This document shows positions 10,850 to 20,592 of a stretch of DNA of 64,000 nt, piece after piece. The position numbers and the translations under genes were made by a program. The notes below the pieces were generated by a model that was not told the origin of the DNA, made no database searches, and was given only the letters and a program-made list of their open reading frames with translations. Each line of letters begins with the position of its first letter. Within the stretch, counting starts at the first letter, position 1. Source of the stretch: Acetobacteraceae bacterium (GTDB lineage: Bacteria; Pseudomonadota; Alphaproteobacteria; Acetobacterales; Acetobacteraceae); the NCBI GenBank assembly GCA_004843165.1, contig CP039459.1, positions 561,501 to 625,500 on the forward strand. The letters run 5' to 3'.

Positions 10850-11533
10850 CTATTCATCTAAACCGTCACTGCCTGCGGCCGTTGTCGAAACAGAATTATC
10901 TGAATACCCCATAACTCCCATTGGAAACCCATCCGGCGAAACACTTTCTTGCGAAGCAACCCCCGACCCATTCTGTGCATCCGGATCAATATATTTACCC
11001 ATTCGAGGCTTTGCGTGCCCAACAGATTGAACGCCGGATTTAAAAAATACAGCGATCCCCTGCGCCATCTGATCTGCTAAATTTTTAGCTACACGCCCTT
11101 CAACCGATTGGTTATTCATCGTTTCTGCAAAAGCCTCATTGATTGTTGGATCATAGCCATCCAAAGCCCGAGCACTGCCAGAAGCCAAAATTTTAGGATC
11201 AGGCCCTACCTTATAAAGATGCCAAGAGGCATAACCAAGGACCTGAATACGACCGGCGGTATTATCTGCATGAATACCGATATAAGAATATTCCAAGCCA
11301 CCTGTCGCCCGCACAACATAGCCTTGCGGATCTTCGTTGCTTGCGCCAGACAATTGCTCCTGCAAAGCCAGACGCATTTCTTGCCCAAAACGTGTTGGAA
11401 TATTAGCGACGAAGACTTGCTTCAGCTTGAGCTGAACTTTCGGATCATCTGCGCCAGAACTGCCATAGAGGGGATGAAAATCACATGAGCTAAGCGCTAT
11501 TGCGAACAAAGGCAATGCTAAAGCCGACCGCAA
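10850..11533 (-). CDS. lptE: LPS-assembly lipoprotein LptE
   Basis: LptE plugs the LptD outer-membrane barrel for LPS export. This 227-residue frame has a short signal peptide with lipobox LSSC (Cys about 17), then DFHPLYG, the standard start of mature alphaproteobacterial LptE. The middle has the GLEYSYIGIHADNTAGRIQV and ASWHLYKVGP strands of the family. The only in-frame start is a TTG at 11533 with one Arg before the hydrophobic core and no good SD, so the exact start is uncertain. The gene lies between leuS and holA. Confidence 0.82.
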   Translation of the reverse strand: MRSALALPLFAIALSSCDFHPLYGSSGADDPKVQLKLKQVFVANIPTRFGQEMRLALQEQLSGASNEDPQGYVVRATGGLEYSYIGIHADNTAGRIQVLGYASWHLYKVGPDPKILASGSARALDGYDPTINEAFAETMNNQSVEGRVAKNLADQMAQGIAVFFKSGVQSVGHAKPRMGKYIDPDAQNGSGVASQESVSPDGFPMGVMGYSDNSVSTTAAGSDGLDE

Positions 11534-11598
11534 AACGCAATTTTTTATACGCTTAAAGATTTTTTCACTCCCCTCAAATACGCTCTCTGGAAAAAGCC

Positions 11599-14262
11599 TT
11601 ATTTTACAACAAAATTGACGATACGCCCTTTAACAACGATTTCCCTAACAATTTTCTTGCCTGCCATAGCTTGCTCCACATTCGGGAGGGCTTTTGCCAA
11701 CGCCAGGATTTCCGCCTCTTCAATTTCAAGTGGAATTTCCAAAACGCCACGGACTTTACCATTCACCTGAACCGCAAGCTTTTGCACATTTTCCTGCAAA
11801 AATGCCTCTTGCGCTTTAGGCCATGGACGTTCCGCCGCAAGCTTTCCATTCGGATCAAGATGGACGATCAGCTCCTCTGCCAAATGCGGCATAATCGGCG
11901 CAATCAAGAGGGCTAAGACCTCCAATGCTTCACGGCGAGCTTTTTGAGATTCTTCGCCAACCCCTTCAAAGGCGCTCCGCATTGCGCCAACCAATTCATG
12001 CAAACGGGCCAAGGCAACATTCGGGATAAAAGATTCAAAGGCTTCGCTGACCGCTTTAATTGTTTTATGGGTCACCTGACGCAGTTTGAGCGCCTGATCT
12101 TTATCCTTTTGGTCGCTTCCTTCCGCTTTTTCTTCGGCAAGGATACGTTCCATGAGAGACTCAATCCGTTGCACAAAACGGGCAGAGGCGGCAACCCCTT
12201 CGGCTGTCCATTCCTGATCTCTCTCCGGTGGCGTATCTGATAAGACAAATAATCTTGCAATATCAGCGCCATATTCTGCAATGATCGCTTCTGGAGAAAC
12301 CGTATTGCGGCGGGATTTAGACATTTTTTCAGAACGCCCGACATCAACCTCACGACCTGTCTCTTTATGGATCTTTTTGCCGTCTTTGTTGGTTTCAACT
12401 TCTTCAGGATAAAGCCACTGATTGTCTAATTTATAACTCTCATGCGTTACCATCCCCTGCGTAAAGAGGTTCGCAAAAGGCTCTGCCTTATCTACCAAGC
12501 CCGTTTTTTGCAAGGCCCGCATAAAGAAACGTGCATACAATAAATGTAAAATTGCATGTTCCACGCCGCCAATATATTCATTCACCGGCATGAAGCGTTC
12601 TGCAATCTGTTTATCAATCGGATTTTTGCTATGGGGTGACAAATAGCGCAAAGGATACCAGCCGCTATCCACAAAGGTATCAAGTGTATCTGTTTCCCGC
12701 TCTGCCTTAGCACCGCATTTTGGGCAATCGACATGCTTCCATGTCGGATGATGATCCAGCGGATTGCCTGAAACGGAGAAATCTGCATCTTCAGGCAGTT
12801 CTACAGGGAGCTGTTCATCTGGGACAGCGACATCACCGCATGTCTCACAGCGAATGATTGGGATCGGACATCCCCAATAACGCTGTCGACTTACCCCCCA
12901 ATCCCTTAAACGGTAATTCGTTTCTTTTTTGCCAATATGATTTTTCTCAAGAAAAGAAATCACCTCTTTCTTTGCCTCGGAAATTTTCAAACCATTCAAT
13001 GCCGGCCCAACACTTTCCTCACCATCGGCGGGAGAATTCATCAGCTTTCCAGCGGTAAACGGGATAAAATCTTTCGCCTCGACCCCATGTTGCAAAGCCT
13101 CATCGGAAAGCCTGGCAGGATGCCCAATATAAGGGATTTCCAGATCATATTTCTTTGCAAAATCATAATCTCTCTCATCCGCACAAGGGCAGCCAAAGAG
13201 CGCCCCTGTTCCATAATCAGAAAGCACAAAATTTGCCGCCCAAACAGGAATTTTCTTCCCTTTAAGAAAAGGATGCTGAACTTTTAAACCTGTATCAACG
13301 CCTTTTTTCTCCGCTTTGGAAAGGGTCTCTTCTGAGGTGCCCAACTGCGCACATTCTTGCTGAAAAGCTTTAAGCGCAGGATTTTTATCAAATTCCTTTT
13401 TGACCAAAGGATGATCCGGCGCTAAGGCGATAAAGGACATGCCGTAAAGCGTATCTGGACGTGTTGTGAAGATTTCGATTTCTTCGGAACCGTCCGTTAA
13501 TTTCAATTTCAGACTTGCGCCAACGGACTTACCAATCCAGCGTTCTTGCATAATGCGAACACGTTCCGGCCAGCCCTCTTTCAAAGGGGCCGCATTTAAT
13601 CCGTCTAAAAGATCTTCGGCAAAATCGGTAATCCGCAAAAACCATTGGGATAAGGTTTTCTTTTCGATCAAAGCCCCTGAACGCCAGCCTCTGCCATTCA
13701 CAACCTGCTCATTTGCAAGCACAGTCATTTCAACAGGATCCCAGTTCACTTGGGATTCACGACGTTCTGCAAGACCGGATTTGATAAATTCTAAAAAGAT
13801 TTTCTGCTGTGCCCCATAATATTCAGGATCACAGGTTGCAATTTCACGGCTCCAGTCAAAAGAGAAGCCAAGACGCTTAAGCGTCTTCCGCATGGCCGCA
13901 ATATTGGCTCTTGTCCATGTTGCCGGATGGGTGCCTCGCTCTTTGGCCGCATTTTCTGCCGGCAGACCGAACGCATCCCAACCCATTGGATGCAAAACCT
14001 GTTTCCCTTGGGAACGATGATAACGGGCGACAACATCACCAAGTGCATAATTGCGAACATGCCCCATATGAAGCTGGCCAGACGGATATGGCCACATTTC
14101 CATCACATAATAAGGTTTAGGGGCATTGGCATCTTTCATTTCCGCATCGGAAATTTCAAAAAGCTTTTTCTGATCCCATGCTTTCTGCCAATGGACTTCT
14201 CTTTCCTTTAAAGATGTTTGCGTATTGATTTCACCTGTTTCTGACAGATTATCTTGTGTCAT
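11599..14262 (-). CDS. leuS: leucyl-tRNA synthetase
   Basis: Class I aminoacyl-tRNA synthetase (887 residues) that charges tRNA-Leu. The HIGH-type motif appears as [15 protein letters not shown] near residue 60, and the KMSKS motif as [10 protein letters not shown] near residue 650. The CP1 editing insertion carries the TTRPDTLYG motif. The zinc-like cysteines CETCGDV and CPKCGAK and the C-terminal anticodon-binding domain are present. The length is normal. It starts 55 nt after the DUF3576 gene stop and is followed by lptE after 65 nt. Confidence 0.98.
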   Translation of the reverse strand: MTQDNLSETGEINTQTSLKEREVHWQKAWDQKKLFEISDAEMKDANAPKPYYVMEMWPYPSGQLHMGHVRNYALGDVVARYHRSQGKQVLHPMGWDAFGLPAENAAKERGTHPATWTRANIAAMRKTLKRLGFSFDWSREIATCDPEYYGAQQKIFLEFIKSGLAERRESQVNWDPVEMTVLANEQVVNGRGWRSGALIEKKTLSQWFLRITDFAEDLLDGLNAAPLKEGWPERVRIMQERWIGKSVGASLKLKLTDGSEEIEIFTTRPDTLYGMSFIALAPDHPLVKKEFDKNPALKAFQQECAQLGTSEETLSKAEKKGVDTGLKVQHPFLKGKKIPVWAANFVLSDYGTGALFGCPCADERDYDFAKKYDLEIPYIGHPARLSDEALQHGVEAKDFIPFTAGKLMNSPADGEESVGPALNGLKISEAKKEVISFLEKNHIGKKETNYRLRDWGVSRQRYWGCPIPIIRCETCGDVAVPDEQLPVELPEDADFSVSGNPLDHHPTWKHVDCPKCGAKAERETDTLDTFVDSGWYPLRYLSPHSKNPIDKQIAERFMPVNEYIGGVEHAILHLLYARFFMRALQKTGLVDKAEPFANLFTQGMVTHESYKLDNQWLYPEEVETNKDGKKIHKETGREVDVGRSEKMSKSRRNTVSPEAIIAEYGADIARLFVLSDTPPERDQEWTAEGVAASARFVQRIESLMERILAEEKAEGSDQKDKDQALKLRQVTHKTIKAVSEAFESFIPNVALARLHELVGAMRSAFEGVGEESQKARREALEVLALLIAPIMPHLAEELIVHLDPNGKLAAERPWPKAQEAFLQENVQKLAVQVNGKVRGVLEIPLEIEEAEILALAKALPNVEQAMAGKKIVREIVVKGRIVNFVVK

Positions 14263-14317
14263 TTCATATCATCCGAAATTGTTTTTAAAATTCTATTCAA
14301 AGTAAAAAATCTAAAGG

Positions 14318-14815
14318 TTAGAGATTATGCGCTCTAAGCTGTCTCGCACGTTCTAAAATACGTGCGGTAATATCTGAAACAGTTTCACCGGCAACGGGCG
14401 TATCTTCCCAGCCGTCTTCGCCACAATTATTGCGGGAAAGATGAACCTGCCTAAAAATGGAAATCCGCAACGCATCCGAACGTAAACGGCGATCCAAAAC
14501 ATAAACCGCAATTTTAAAACGCTCTTCTTTCGTCGTCGGTGGCACATACCAATCGGTTAAAATCACACCGCCAACGGCATCGGCAGAAGCCAAAGGCATA
14601 AAGGAAAGCGTATCGAGCGCCCCACGCCAAATATAGGCATTCACGCCGCCCCGTAAATTATCGTTTCCACCTTCTGCGCCCCGATCAACCCCGACAAGGT
14701 GGTTTTTGGGCTTAACAAGATTGGCAGGGTTTCTCGTTTCAGCACAAGCTGCCAATGCCATAAATGCCATCAGCGAAAAGAGATATTTTTTTGTGTATGA
14801 CCGTAATGTCATCAT
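14318..14815 (-). CDS. DUF3576 family lipoprotein
   Basis: A 165-residue predicted lipoprotein. The signal peptide ends in lipobox LAAC (Cys about 24). The mature part shows the DUF3576 pattern: GGVNAYIWRGALDTLSFMPLASADAVGGVI followed by DWYVPP and an RLRSDALRISIFRQ segment. The family is conserved in Rhodospirillales and Rhizobiales, usually just upstream of leuS-lptE, as here. Its function is not known; the company it keeps suggests an envelope role. The start is ATG, with a second Met directly after. Confidence 0.88.
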   Translation of the reverse strand: MMTLRSYTKKYLFSLMAFMALAACAETRNPANLVKPKNHLVGVDRGAEGGNDNLRGGVNAYIWRGALDTLSFMPLASADAVGGVILTDWYVPPTTKEERFKIAVYVLDRRLRSDALRISIFRQVHLSRNNCGEDGWEDTPVAGETVSDITARILERARQLRAHNL

Positions 14816-14958
14816 TTAATTTTCCAAGATGCCCTGAATTCTTTAAAGATTATCATTCTCTTATGCCATATTTTATCTTTATCTGTGAATTAAGAACAGC
14901 ATGCCCCTTTAATCATTTTTTCGAACCTGATAATTAGTAAGCCACAGAATGGTTTTAA

Positions 14959-15032
14959 GTCCGCATAGCTCAGTAGGATAGAGCACAGGATTCCTAATCC
15001 TGGGGCCGTTGGTTCGAATCCAACTGTGGACA
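14959..15032 (+). tRNA. tRNA-Arg (anticodon CCT)
   Basis: A full cloverleaf can be drawn. Acceptor GTCCGCA pairs with TGTGGAC (one G-U), the D arm is GCTC...GAGC, the anticodon stem CAGGA/TCCTG encloses loop TTCCTAA, and the T arm contains GGTTCGAATCC. The loop gives anticodon CCT (arginine, AGG). The discriminator is A. CCA is not encoded. Confidence 0.95.
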
Positions 15033-15093
15033 TACCTCTTACCTCCGAAATAAGAAAAAATGAGATTTTAGGATAGAAATCCGAAACAATTTC

Positions 15094-15210
15094 CTACAAA
15101 TTCATGATTTTGATGCCGCAGAATTGAAAATCTTTTACATTACCGGTGGCAATGGTTGTTTTCTGCCCTTTAACAATCGAGACGATGTGTGCTTCCAATT
15201 GAGGAATAGC
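15094..15210 (-). pseudogene. C-terminal fragment of a PIN-domain (VapC/FitB-like) toxin
   Basis: On the minus strand, 38 sense codons run from after a TAA to a TAG. They read like the end of a PIN-domain ribonuclease: LEAHIVSIVKGQKTTIATGN, then VKDFQFCGIKIMNL. In intact VapC/FitB proteins this region gives the last catalytic acidic residue (N-V-K-D-F) and the final strand. No upstream PIN domain or antitoxin gene remains. It lies 60 nt after tRNA-Arg, a common site for gain and loss of small cassettes. Identification is by recall of the family pattern. Confidence 0.55.
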
Positions 15211-15244
15211 TTATCCCCTCCTTCGTTAGAACTCTCAATAAGGG

Positions 15245-15281
15245 AAAAAGAGCCTTTGATTTTTGTCAAAAGCTCTTTTTT
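15245..15281. terminator. bidirectional intrinsic terminator
   Basis: AAAAAGAGC (15245-15253) pairs with GCTCTTTTT (15272-15280). The stem extends inward through TTTGA/TCAAA and is flanked by a T-tract on either strand. It ends the minus-strand gene at 15310 and could also stop plus-strand transcription from tRNA-Arg. Confidence 0.75.
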
Positions 15282-15309
15282 CATTTTTACTTACATTTTT
15301 AATTAAAGA

Positions 15310-15966
15310 TTAAGCTTTTTTAGCCTGTGTTTTTTCCGCAGGCTTATCCTTCGCATGAAGGAAACCGCTAAAGCGGACACATTCTCTAAAATCATTCAAA
15401 ACAGGAGCGGCCATTTTCAAAGAAACATTTCGGATTTCCTGTTTGGTTTTCTCTTTGCCATCCAGCGTATAGGTGATGGTGGCTTGGTTACTCTGGGAGA
15501 GAGCCTCCACTAATCCTGCCATCTGCTCTAGATTCACCGGCACGCCGATTTGATCCCCGCCAAGTGCCTGCATCGTCAAATTAGCCTGATATTTTCCCGC
15601 AGCGATTTTAACGGAGGTGAGAATATCTTTTTGCAAATGCCATTCTTTACCGACCGAACGCACTTCTAAACCTTTGGCAGAAGCACGAAGAATTAAATTT
15701 TGGTTCTGATCGCCTGCCACACAAAGATCAGGTTTTTGCGGCAATTTTAAATCCTTTTTGGGCACTGCTTTTGACGCATCAAGATGCATCATTGAGGCCC
15801 ACATCCCCCCTTCCTTCATCAGATACATGCCTGCACCTAAATTTGTCGGCGTATTTTCATTCTGAACCGTTGGTGTTACGGCTGTTTTTCCAACAGCTTG
15901 ATGCCCAGCGGCACAAAGACCTGTTGCGGCAAGCAGTGAAGGCAAAAAATGCTTCTTGAAAATCAT
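15310..15966 (-). CDS. secreted protein, paralogue of the upstream gene
   Basis: A 218-residue protein with an N-terminal signal peptide (MIFKKHFLPSLLAATGLCAA) and a Lys/Ala-rich tail. I do not recognise a named family. From residue about 80 it aligns with the gene at 16003-16626. Both have D-[LI]-C-V-A, a KEWHL/QKWHL strand, a KYQA/GYKAHYDL segment and a late F-x-x-C-V-R that could form a disulfide with the early Cys. It is 36 nt downstream of its paralogue, so they are probably co-transcribed. A periplasmic location is inferred. Confidence 0.75.
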   Translation of the reverse strand: MIFKKHFLPSLLAATGLCAAGHQAVGKTAVTPTVQNENTPTNLGAGMYLMKEGGMWASMMHLDASKAVPKKDLKLPQKPDLCVAGDQNQNLILRASAKGLEVRSVGKEWHLQKDILTSVKIAAGKYQANLTMQALGGDQIGVPVNLEQMAGLVEALSQSNQATITYTLDGKEKTKQEIRNVSLKMAAPVLNDFRECVRFSGFLHAKDKPAEKTQAKKA

Positions 15967-16002
15967 GGCGTGTCCTTGATAGCTAAAATGAGAAGGGAAA
16001 GC

Positions 16003-16626
16003 TTAGTTCGTTACTTGCTTTGGGAACACTACCGGCTCTTCTGAATCTTTGGTTTCTTGTTTGAGGGGAAGAGGGGCTTCCAGCGGGGCAAAATGATGTG
16101 CCCTGACGCAATTTCTAAAAGCAAAAAAAACTTTTTCCGCTTTGGCAGGATTGATCTTCTTAACCTTCTTCGTATGGTGTGCGGTCGTATCAGCAAATGT
16201 GATACTACCTGCCTGACCTGTTTCCAAAGCTTTTAAAAGCACTGACATTTGGCTAAAGGAAACATCTGTATAAAAGCCTCTTTTATCCAAATATTTGAGA
16301 TCATAATGCGCTTTGTAGCCATTACCTAAACGCATGTCGACACTATTTTTATCCTCTGGTGTCAGATGCCATTTTTGATCGTAGGTTCTGATCTGCATGT
16401 CTGATTGTGCAATCCGCAAAACCAGAGATTGATCTCTGGCACTGGCGACACAAATATCTGTCTTTTTCGTTTTTGGAACGAAATGTTCAAGCTGCACCCA
16501 TGAGCCATCAACCTGTTTTAAGTGCAGCCCCTTGCCGACAGCGATATCCATCCCCTCTGCAAAAGCAGGATTGAGAGAAAATACCGAGCCAACGAACAAA
16601 GTTGCGAAAAAAGATTTTTTTAACAT
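16003..16626 (-). CDS. secreted protein, paralogue of the downstream gene
   Basis: A 207-residue exported protein. The signal peptide MLKKSFFATLFVGSVF...AFA has probable cleavage before EG. The mature region starts with KGLHLKQVDGSWVQLEHF and shares the Cys-bearing DICVA strand, the QKWHL strand and the FRNCVR motif with the gene at 15310-15966. The two Cys (about residues 62 and 177) are the only obvious conserved pair. It is not recognised beyond this paralogy. The ATG at 16626 is first in a two-gene minus-strand unit closed by the terminator at 15245-15281. Confidence 0.75.
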   Translation of the reverse strand: MLKKSFFATLFVGSVFSLNPAFAEGMDIAVGKGLHLKQVDGSWVQLEHFVPKTKKTDICVASARDQSLVLRIAQSDMQIRTYDQKWHLTPEDKNSVDMRLGNGYKAHYDLKYLDKRGFYTDVSFSQMSVLLKALETGQAGSITFADTTAHHTKKVKKINPAKAEKVFFAFRNCVRAHHFAPLEAPLPLKQETKDSEEPVVFPKQVTN

Positions 16627-16830
16627 GATTTTCTGCGATCCTGTCCAAACAAAGCGGCCTGAATCACCCCAGCCCGTCCTTTTTCCTATTTATCAGAAAC
16701 TTCTTTTAAAACACAAAATTATTTTACGGTATCTGCTAAACGGCTTTTTCTTTACAATTCCGTCCGAGCCTTTCTATTTTAAAAAAGATTTTTGATTTTC
16801 ATCTTCTTATTCCTCAGGTAATCTATTTCT

Positions 16831-17319
16831 ATGAGTACAGCCCCCTCTCAAAAAATCAGCCAAAAAGATCTTCCTCTCATGGCACAAGGGCTTATTGACG
16901 GCGAAAATGATTCTATTGCGCTTTTTGCCAACCTTTCCGCCCTCATTGCTGAAGCTTTCGAAAACACCAATTGGGTCGGCTTCTACCGTCTTATTGACAA
17001 AGAACTTGTTCTTGGCCCCTTTCAAGGCCGGATCGCCTGCACAAGAATTCCGCTTGGTAAAGGTGTTTGCGGCACAGCAGCGCTCGAAAAACGCACGTTA
17101 AGAATCAAAGATGTCCATGAATTTCCCGGACATATTGCCTGTGACGGCGCTTCAAATTCTGAGATTGTCGTGCCACTTCTTGGAAAAGAAGACAAACTTT
17201 ATGGTGTTTTGGATATCGACAGCCCTGAAAAAGGACGTTTTTCTCAGGAAGAGCAAATGCTTTTAGAAAAGATCGCCGCGCATCTTAGCGCACATCTTGA
17301 TAATATTTTTCCTTCTTAA
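16831..17319 (+). CDS. msrC: free methionine-R-sulfoxide reductase (GAF domain)
   Basis: A 162-residue single-GAF-domain enzyme that reduces free L-methionine-(R)-sulfoxide with thioredoxin. Diagnostic segments are ENTNWVGFYRL, GPFQGRIACTRIPLGKGVCG and FPGHIACDGASNSEIVVPL. They place three cysteines in the positions of the family's catalytic and resolving Cys. The C-terminal VLDIDSPEKGRFSQEE is typical. It starts with ATG and is followed 11 nt later by a small ORF on the same strand. A protective role against oxidation fits the MsrPQ pair later in the window. Confidence 0.92.
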   Translation: MSTAPSQKISQKDLPLMAQGLIDGENDSIALFANLSALIAEAFENTNWVGFYRLIDKELVLGPFQGRIACTRIPLGKGVCGTAALEKRTLRIKDVHEFPGHIACDGASNSEIVVPLLGKEDKLYGVLDIDSPEKGRFSQEEQMLLEKIAAHLSAHLDNIFPS

Positions 17320-17330
17320 AAGAGAAATTT

Positions 17331-17609
17331 ATGCCTTTTTTACAAAAACCCGGAATGTCTGATTATGAACATGGGCGGCAAATGTGGGACTCTTTGCGCC
17401 CCGGTGTTGCTTATGCCATTCGGGAATATATGTTTCAGGGCAGAAAATTCGAGCTGAAAGACTGGGAAAAGGAAAACGCCTATCATGTTGTTTGTGAAAA
17501 GCCCAATGATCGAGGCGAATATGAGCTACACCCCCATGTTCACACCTATTTAAAAGAACATTTTAAACGCCCTTTTTTGGGGCATTTAAGCCTCCCTTTT
17601 AATTTTTAA
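17331..17609 (+). CDS. small hypothetical protein
   Basis: A 92-residue soluble protein, not recognised. It has no signal peptide or membrane segment. It contains a charged helix-forming middle (GRKFELKDWEKENAYHVVCE) and a His-rich stretch (ELHPHVHTYLKEH) that could bind a metal. It begins 11 nt after msrC and ends 4 nt before the next frame, so it belongs to a three-gene plus-strand unit. The tight spacing supports it as a real gene; the function is unknown. Confidence 0.7.
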   Translation: MPFLQKPGMSDYEHGRQMWDSLRPGVAYAIREYMFQGRKFELKDWEKENAYHVVCEKPNDRGEYELHPHVHTYLKEHFKRPFLGHLSLPFNF

Positions 17610-17613
17610 GAGA

Positions 17614-19278
17614 TTGACTTTAAATAAAATGTTCGCCTCGCTCCTCCAGAAAAAAAATCTTCTGCCTTATTTTATCGCTTTTTTTATTGGTCTTTTTTTT
17701 CTATCTCTCACAGCGCCTTTTCCAGCTTGGTATGGAAATGTTTCCGAGGCCGTCTTTCATCTGGATGGCGATAATCTACAACATATTACAGGAAGCCTTT
17801 ATTTCCTCCGTGAAAATTGGCACTGGCCGCTCTTTAGCGTTGAGAATTTGGAATATCCCTTTCGCCCCACAATCGGGCAGACAGATTCCATTCCGCTTTT
17901 TACACTTACCCTAAAAATTATCGCCTCTCTGACAGGCGCTCAGATTCAAACAATCTCCCCTTATTACTGCCTTTCTATCTTACTTCAGCCGATCGCCGCT
18001 GTTTTTGCCCTGCGCTCTATGGGGGGCAGAGATTTAAAAAGCGCCATTGCCGCAGCTATTTTAGCCTCGACCCTCCCAACATGGTGGATCAGAGGTGTTC
18101 ATATCGCTCTTTTTGGCCAATGGATTATTTTGATCGCACTAGGGGCTTATTTCAATGCGATGAAGGAAAATAGCCTTAAATGGAATATTTTTCTTAATCT
18201 CTGGACGGCTTTAAGCTTTCTTATCCATCCCTATCTTTGCGTGATGCTTCTCGCTATTGCAGCCTCTGTGCCACTTTCCGCCTTGGCCCGGAAAAAATTT
18301 TCCTTCGCCTGCCATTCTCTTTTTGGACTGATCGGGGCGCTTTTTGCGATTGTTCTCATTGCGCTTACCTGTGGCTATACAAATAATATTGTGCTGATCG
18401 GCGGCAGTTTCAAAGATCTCTCTATGGATCTCCTAGCCCCTTTTTGGCCTGAAAATTCTCCGATTTTCCATGCTAAAAATATCAATCCCTCTATGGAAGG
18501 ATTTCAATATCTTGGCATTGGCCTGCTCATACTTTTCTGCCTTGCCCTTTGGAAAGCCTTCCAGCTTCATCCTTTAAAAGAAATTCTTTGGCGGCATGTT
18601 GGCCTTCTTCTCGCATGCTTCGGCCTCTTTTTCATTGCTACAGGCCAGCTCCATATTGCCGGAATACGTCCCCTTGGAGATTTTACTTTCGGCTTTCCCC
18701 TCTCCGAAGAGTTGCGTTCCTGTGGACGGTTTTTCTGGCCGATTTCCTACCTTATCATTCTCTGCACCCTCTATCTTTTAAGAAATCTCAAATGGCAGAT
18801 TTGGCTTCCTTTGATGGGTGCCTGCCTCTCCCTGCAAATGATTGAACGTGGGGCCCATTGGGGAGATGGCGGTACAAATGTTTATACCGCCCCGGCAACC
18901 CAAGAAGAAAAGGATTATATTGCCCTCGTTCAGCAACATGATTTCGTTCAAATCTATCCACGCCTTGAATGTTCAACTTTTTCTAAAGATTTTTATGAAT
19001 CAATGCGGGCTATCTATGCCGCAGCGCTCAAAGATATTCCCGTCAATTCCATGTATTTGGCACGCACGCCGAAACCCGCCGCTTGTCCCCTCTCCGAGAA
19101 AGAAGATTTTATACCGACAGATCATCCCAACAGTCTTTATGTTTTAACGGGAAAAGAACGTAAGAAATCTATTGCAATTTTAAAAACATACCAGCCTAAA
19201 ATCGCCTGCCAAAAAATAACGGAAACCGTCTCTTTCTGTTCGCAGAAAATCGGAAAGCAGAAAGCGCATGAGAATTAA
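17614..19278 (+). CDS. polytopic membrane protein, DUF6311-like
   Basis: A 554-residue protein with about ten hydrophobic segments and a soluble C-terminal tail of about 120 residues. After the first membrane helix it has HLDGDNLQHITGSLYFLREN, matching the acidic GGD/DxxQH loop of DUF6311 proteins, which resemble GT-C-fold glycosyltransferases and are often found in envelope glycan loci. The frame opens with TTG at 17614; an ATG at 17629 is an equal candidate and neither has a strong SD. The substrate is unknown. The overall family call rests on pattern memory. Confidence 0.7.
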   Translation: MTLNKMFASLLQKKNLLPYFIAFFIGLFFLSLTAPFPAWYGNVSEAVFHLDGDNLQHITGSLYFLRENWHWPLFSVENLEYPFRPTIGQTDSIPLFTLTLKIIASLTGAQIQTISPYYCLSILLQPIAAVFALRSMGGRDLKSAIAAAILASTLPTWWIRGVHIALFGQWIILIALGAYFNAMKENSLKWNIFLNLWTALSFLIHPYLCVMLLAIAASVPLSALARKKFSFACHSLFGLIGALFAIVLIALTCGYTNNIVLIGGSFKDLSMDLLAPFWPENSPIFHAKNINPSMEGFQYLGIGLLILFCLALWKAFQLHPLKEILWRHVGLLLACFGLFFIATGQLHIAGIRPLGDFTFGFPLSEELRSCGRFFWPISYLIILCTLYLLRNLKWQIWLPLMGACLSLQMIERGAHWGDGGTNVYTAPATQEEKDYIALVQQHDFVQIYPRLECSTFSKDFYESMRAIYAAALKDIPVNSMYLARTPKPAACPLSEKEDFIPTDHPNSLYVLTGKERKKSIAILKTYQPKIACQKITETVSFCSQKIGKQKAHEN

Positions 19279-19353
19279 ACTGGCATAAAGGGGATAAATA
19301 TGCTCTGATTTACGCTTATTCGCTTAATAATAATTTATGATTTAGGAGCTCTT

Positions 19354-20010
19354 ATGGTTTCGCCCTTTATATCTTCTGTCAGCGCTTTTTTTGTAACCGC
19401 TGCACTAATTGATATTCCTCCCGGCCTCGAACTGCTCCTTGCGATTTCAACAACAACAACAATCGGCCGCCGGGCGGGGATCGGCGTTGGCGTTGGTGTC
19501 GGTTTTGGTATTTTTAGCTGGTGTCTTGCCTCTATCATTGGCTTGAGCAATCTGGTGATGCATTCCCCAAGTATCTTTCAACTCATCAAATGGGTCGGCA
19601 TTGCCTATCTAGTATGGATTGCCGGCAATTTTATCTGGAGCGCCATTCGTAACACAGACCCAATGAAAGGGACTGAAAATACAAAACATCTGGCCCGGCA
19701 AAATACCCTCTTCGCCGGTTTCAAACAGGGGTATCTGACCTCTATTCTCAACCCGAATATTGCCCTGATGTTTCTGGTGATTTTTACGCCCTTTATCCCA
19801 CATGGGCAGCCTTTTAAACCTTGGATCTTTTTTTACGGCGTTTCTGAATCTCTCATGGAAACAGCCTATCTTCTTCTTGTTGCCTTGCTTGCCGCCCCCA
19901 TGACGCAATTATTAAAAAATGACCGTGTGCGGGATTGGTTTGAAGGGATTGCCGGTGTCATCCTTCTCATCATTGCCATCCAAATCGCTCTTACCTCTGC
20001 ACCGAGCTAA
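19354..20010 (+). CDS. LysE/RhtB family amino acid exporter
   Basis: A 218-residue inner membrane transporter with about six hydrophobic helices. The N-terminal PGLELLLAISTTTTIGRRAGI and GVGVGFGIFSW are the usual PGP...G..AG..AA.G...G region. The middle FKQGYLTSILNPNIALMFLVIF is the family signature. The ATG at 19354 is preceded by AGGAG at 6 nt. LysE/RhtB proteins export amino acids such as lysine, threonine or homoserine lactone; the substrate cannot be read here. It stands 75 nt after the DUF6311-like gene. Confidence 0.9.
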   Translation: MVSPFISSVSAFFVTAALIDIPPGLELLLAISTTTTIGRRAGIGVGVGVGFGIFSWCLASIIGLSNLVMHSPSIFQLIKWVGIAYLVWIAGNFIWSAIRNTDPMKGTENTKHLARQNTLFAGFKQGYLTSILNPNIALMFLVIFTPFIPHGQPFKPWIFFYGVSESLMETAYLLLVALLAAPMTQLLKNDRVRDWFEGIAGVILLIIAIQIALTSAPS

Positions 20011-20013
20011 AAA

Positions 20014-20067
20014 ATGATTATCGTTGTTGTTGTTATTTTACTTTTAGCCTTTGTCGTTATTTTCTAA
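20014..20067 (+). CDS. possible 17-residue hydrophobic micropeptide
   Basis: ATG at 20014, 3 nt after the LysE-type gene stop, opens 17 codons made almost only of Ile, Val, Leu, Ala and Phe (MIIVVVVILLLAFVVIF). It would be a single membrane-spanning peptide. No separate SD is visible, so translation would depend on coupling to the upstream gene. It could be chance AT-rich DNA. Confidence 0.3.
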   Translation: MIIVVVVILLLAFVVIF

Positions 20068-20189
20068 AAAACTGCCAAAATCTCAAAAAGTCTCTCTATC
20101 TTTGGGGAGGCTTTTTGACCTCTATGCACTTTCTGCCTATAAAGCGCCTAGGCTGGATTATCGTTTGAACTTTTGAAATTATTCCCTTT

Positions 20190-20588
20190 ATGAAAAAAAC
20201 TTTTTTTATGGCATCCTCTGCCATCCTCTTTGCAGGATGCCAGGCACCGCCGATTGCCCACACAACCCATGATAAACGCATCACTGAGGCCAAAACAGCA
20301 ATACAATTCCTCTCTAAACGCTACCAGCAATTAAAAATCGAAGAAAAAAAAGTCGCAAGCCTTAACTGTCCCCCTGTCAAGAAAAGAGACGAAAAGGCAG
20401 AGAGGATGCTTAACCGTCTCCATGCCGCTGCCGTGCACCCGCATGAGGGGCAATCGTCATTCCACATCCCGACGCATTTAGATCTTCAAAATGCTGAGAA
20501 AGACCTTGACAAACTAAGCGCTGCGATCGAAGAATGCCAAGATCATCCGCAAGCGGAAATAGAAGATTTCAAAGAAGAAAAACTTTAA
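20190..20588 (+). CDS. small predicted lipoprotein
   Basis: A 132-residue protein with a lipoprotein signal (MKKTFFMASSAILFAGC, Cys about 17). The mature part is strongly helical and charged: a first coiled segment (about 30-60) with KRYQQLKIEEKKVA, a Cys at about 59, and a second helix (about 98-120) ending in an acidic tail. No family was recognised. It stands alone between the LysE-type gene and the pyrD unit. A peptidoglycan- or membrane-associated coiled coil is a reasonable guess only. Confidence 0.7.
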   Translation: MKKTFFMASSAILFAGCQAPPIAHTTHDKRITEAKTAIQFLSKRYQQLKIEEKKVASLNCPPVKKRDEKAERMLNRLHAAAVHPHEGQSSFHIPTHLDLQNAEKDLDKLSAAIEECQDHPQAEIEDFKEEKL

Positions 20589-20592
20589 AATC

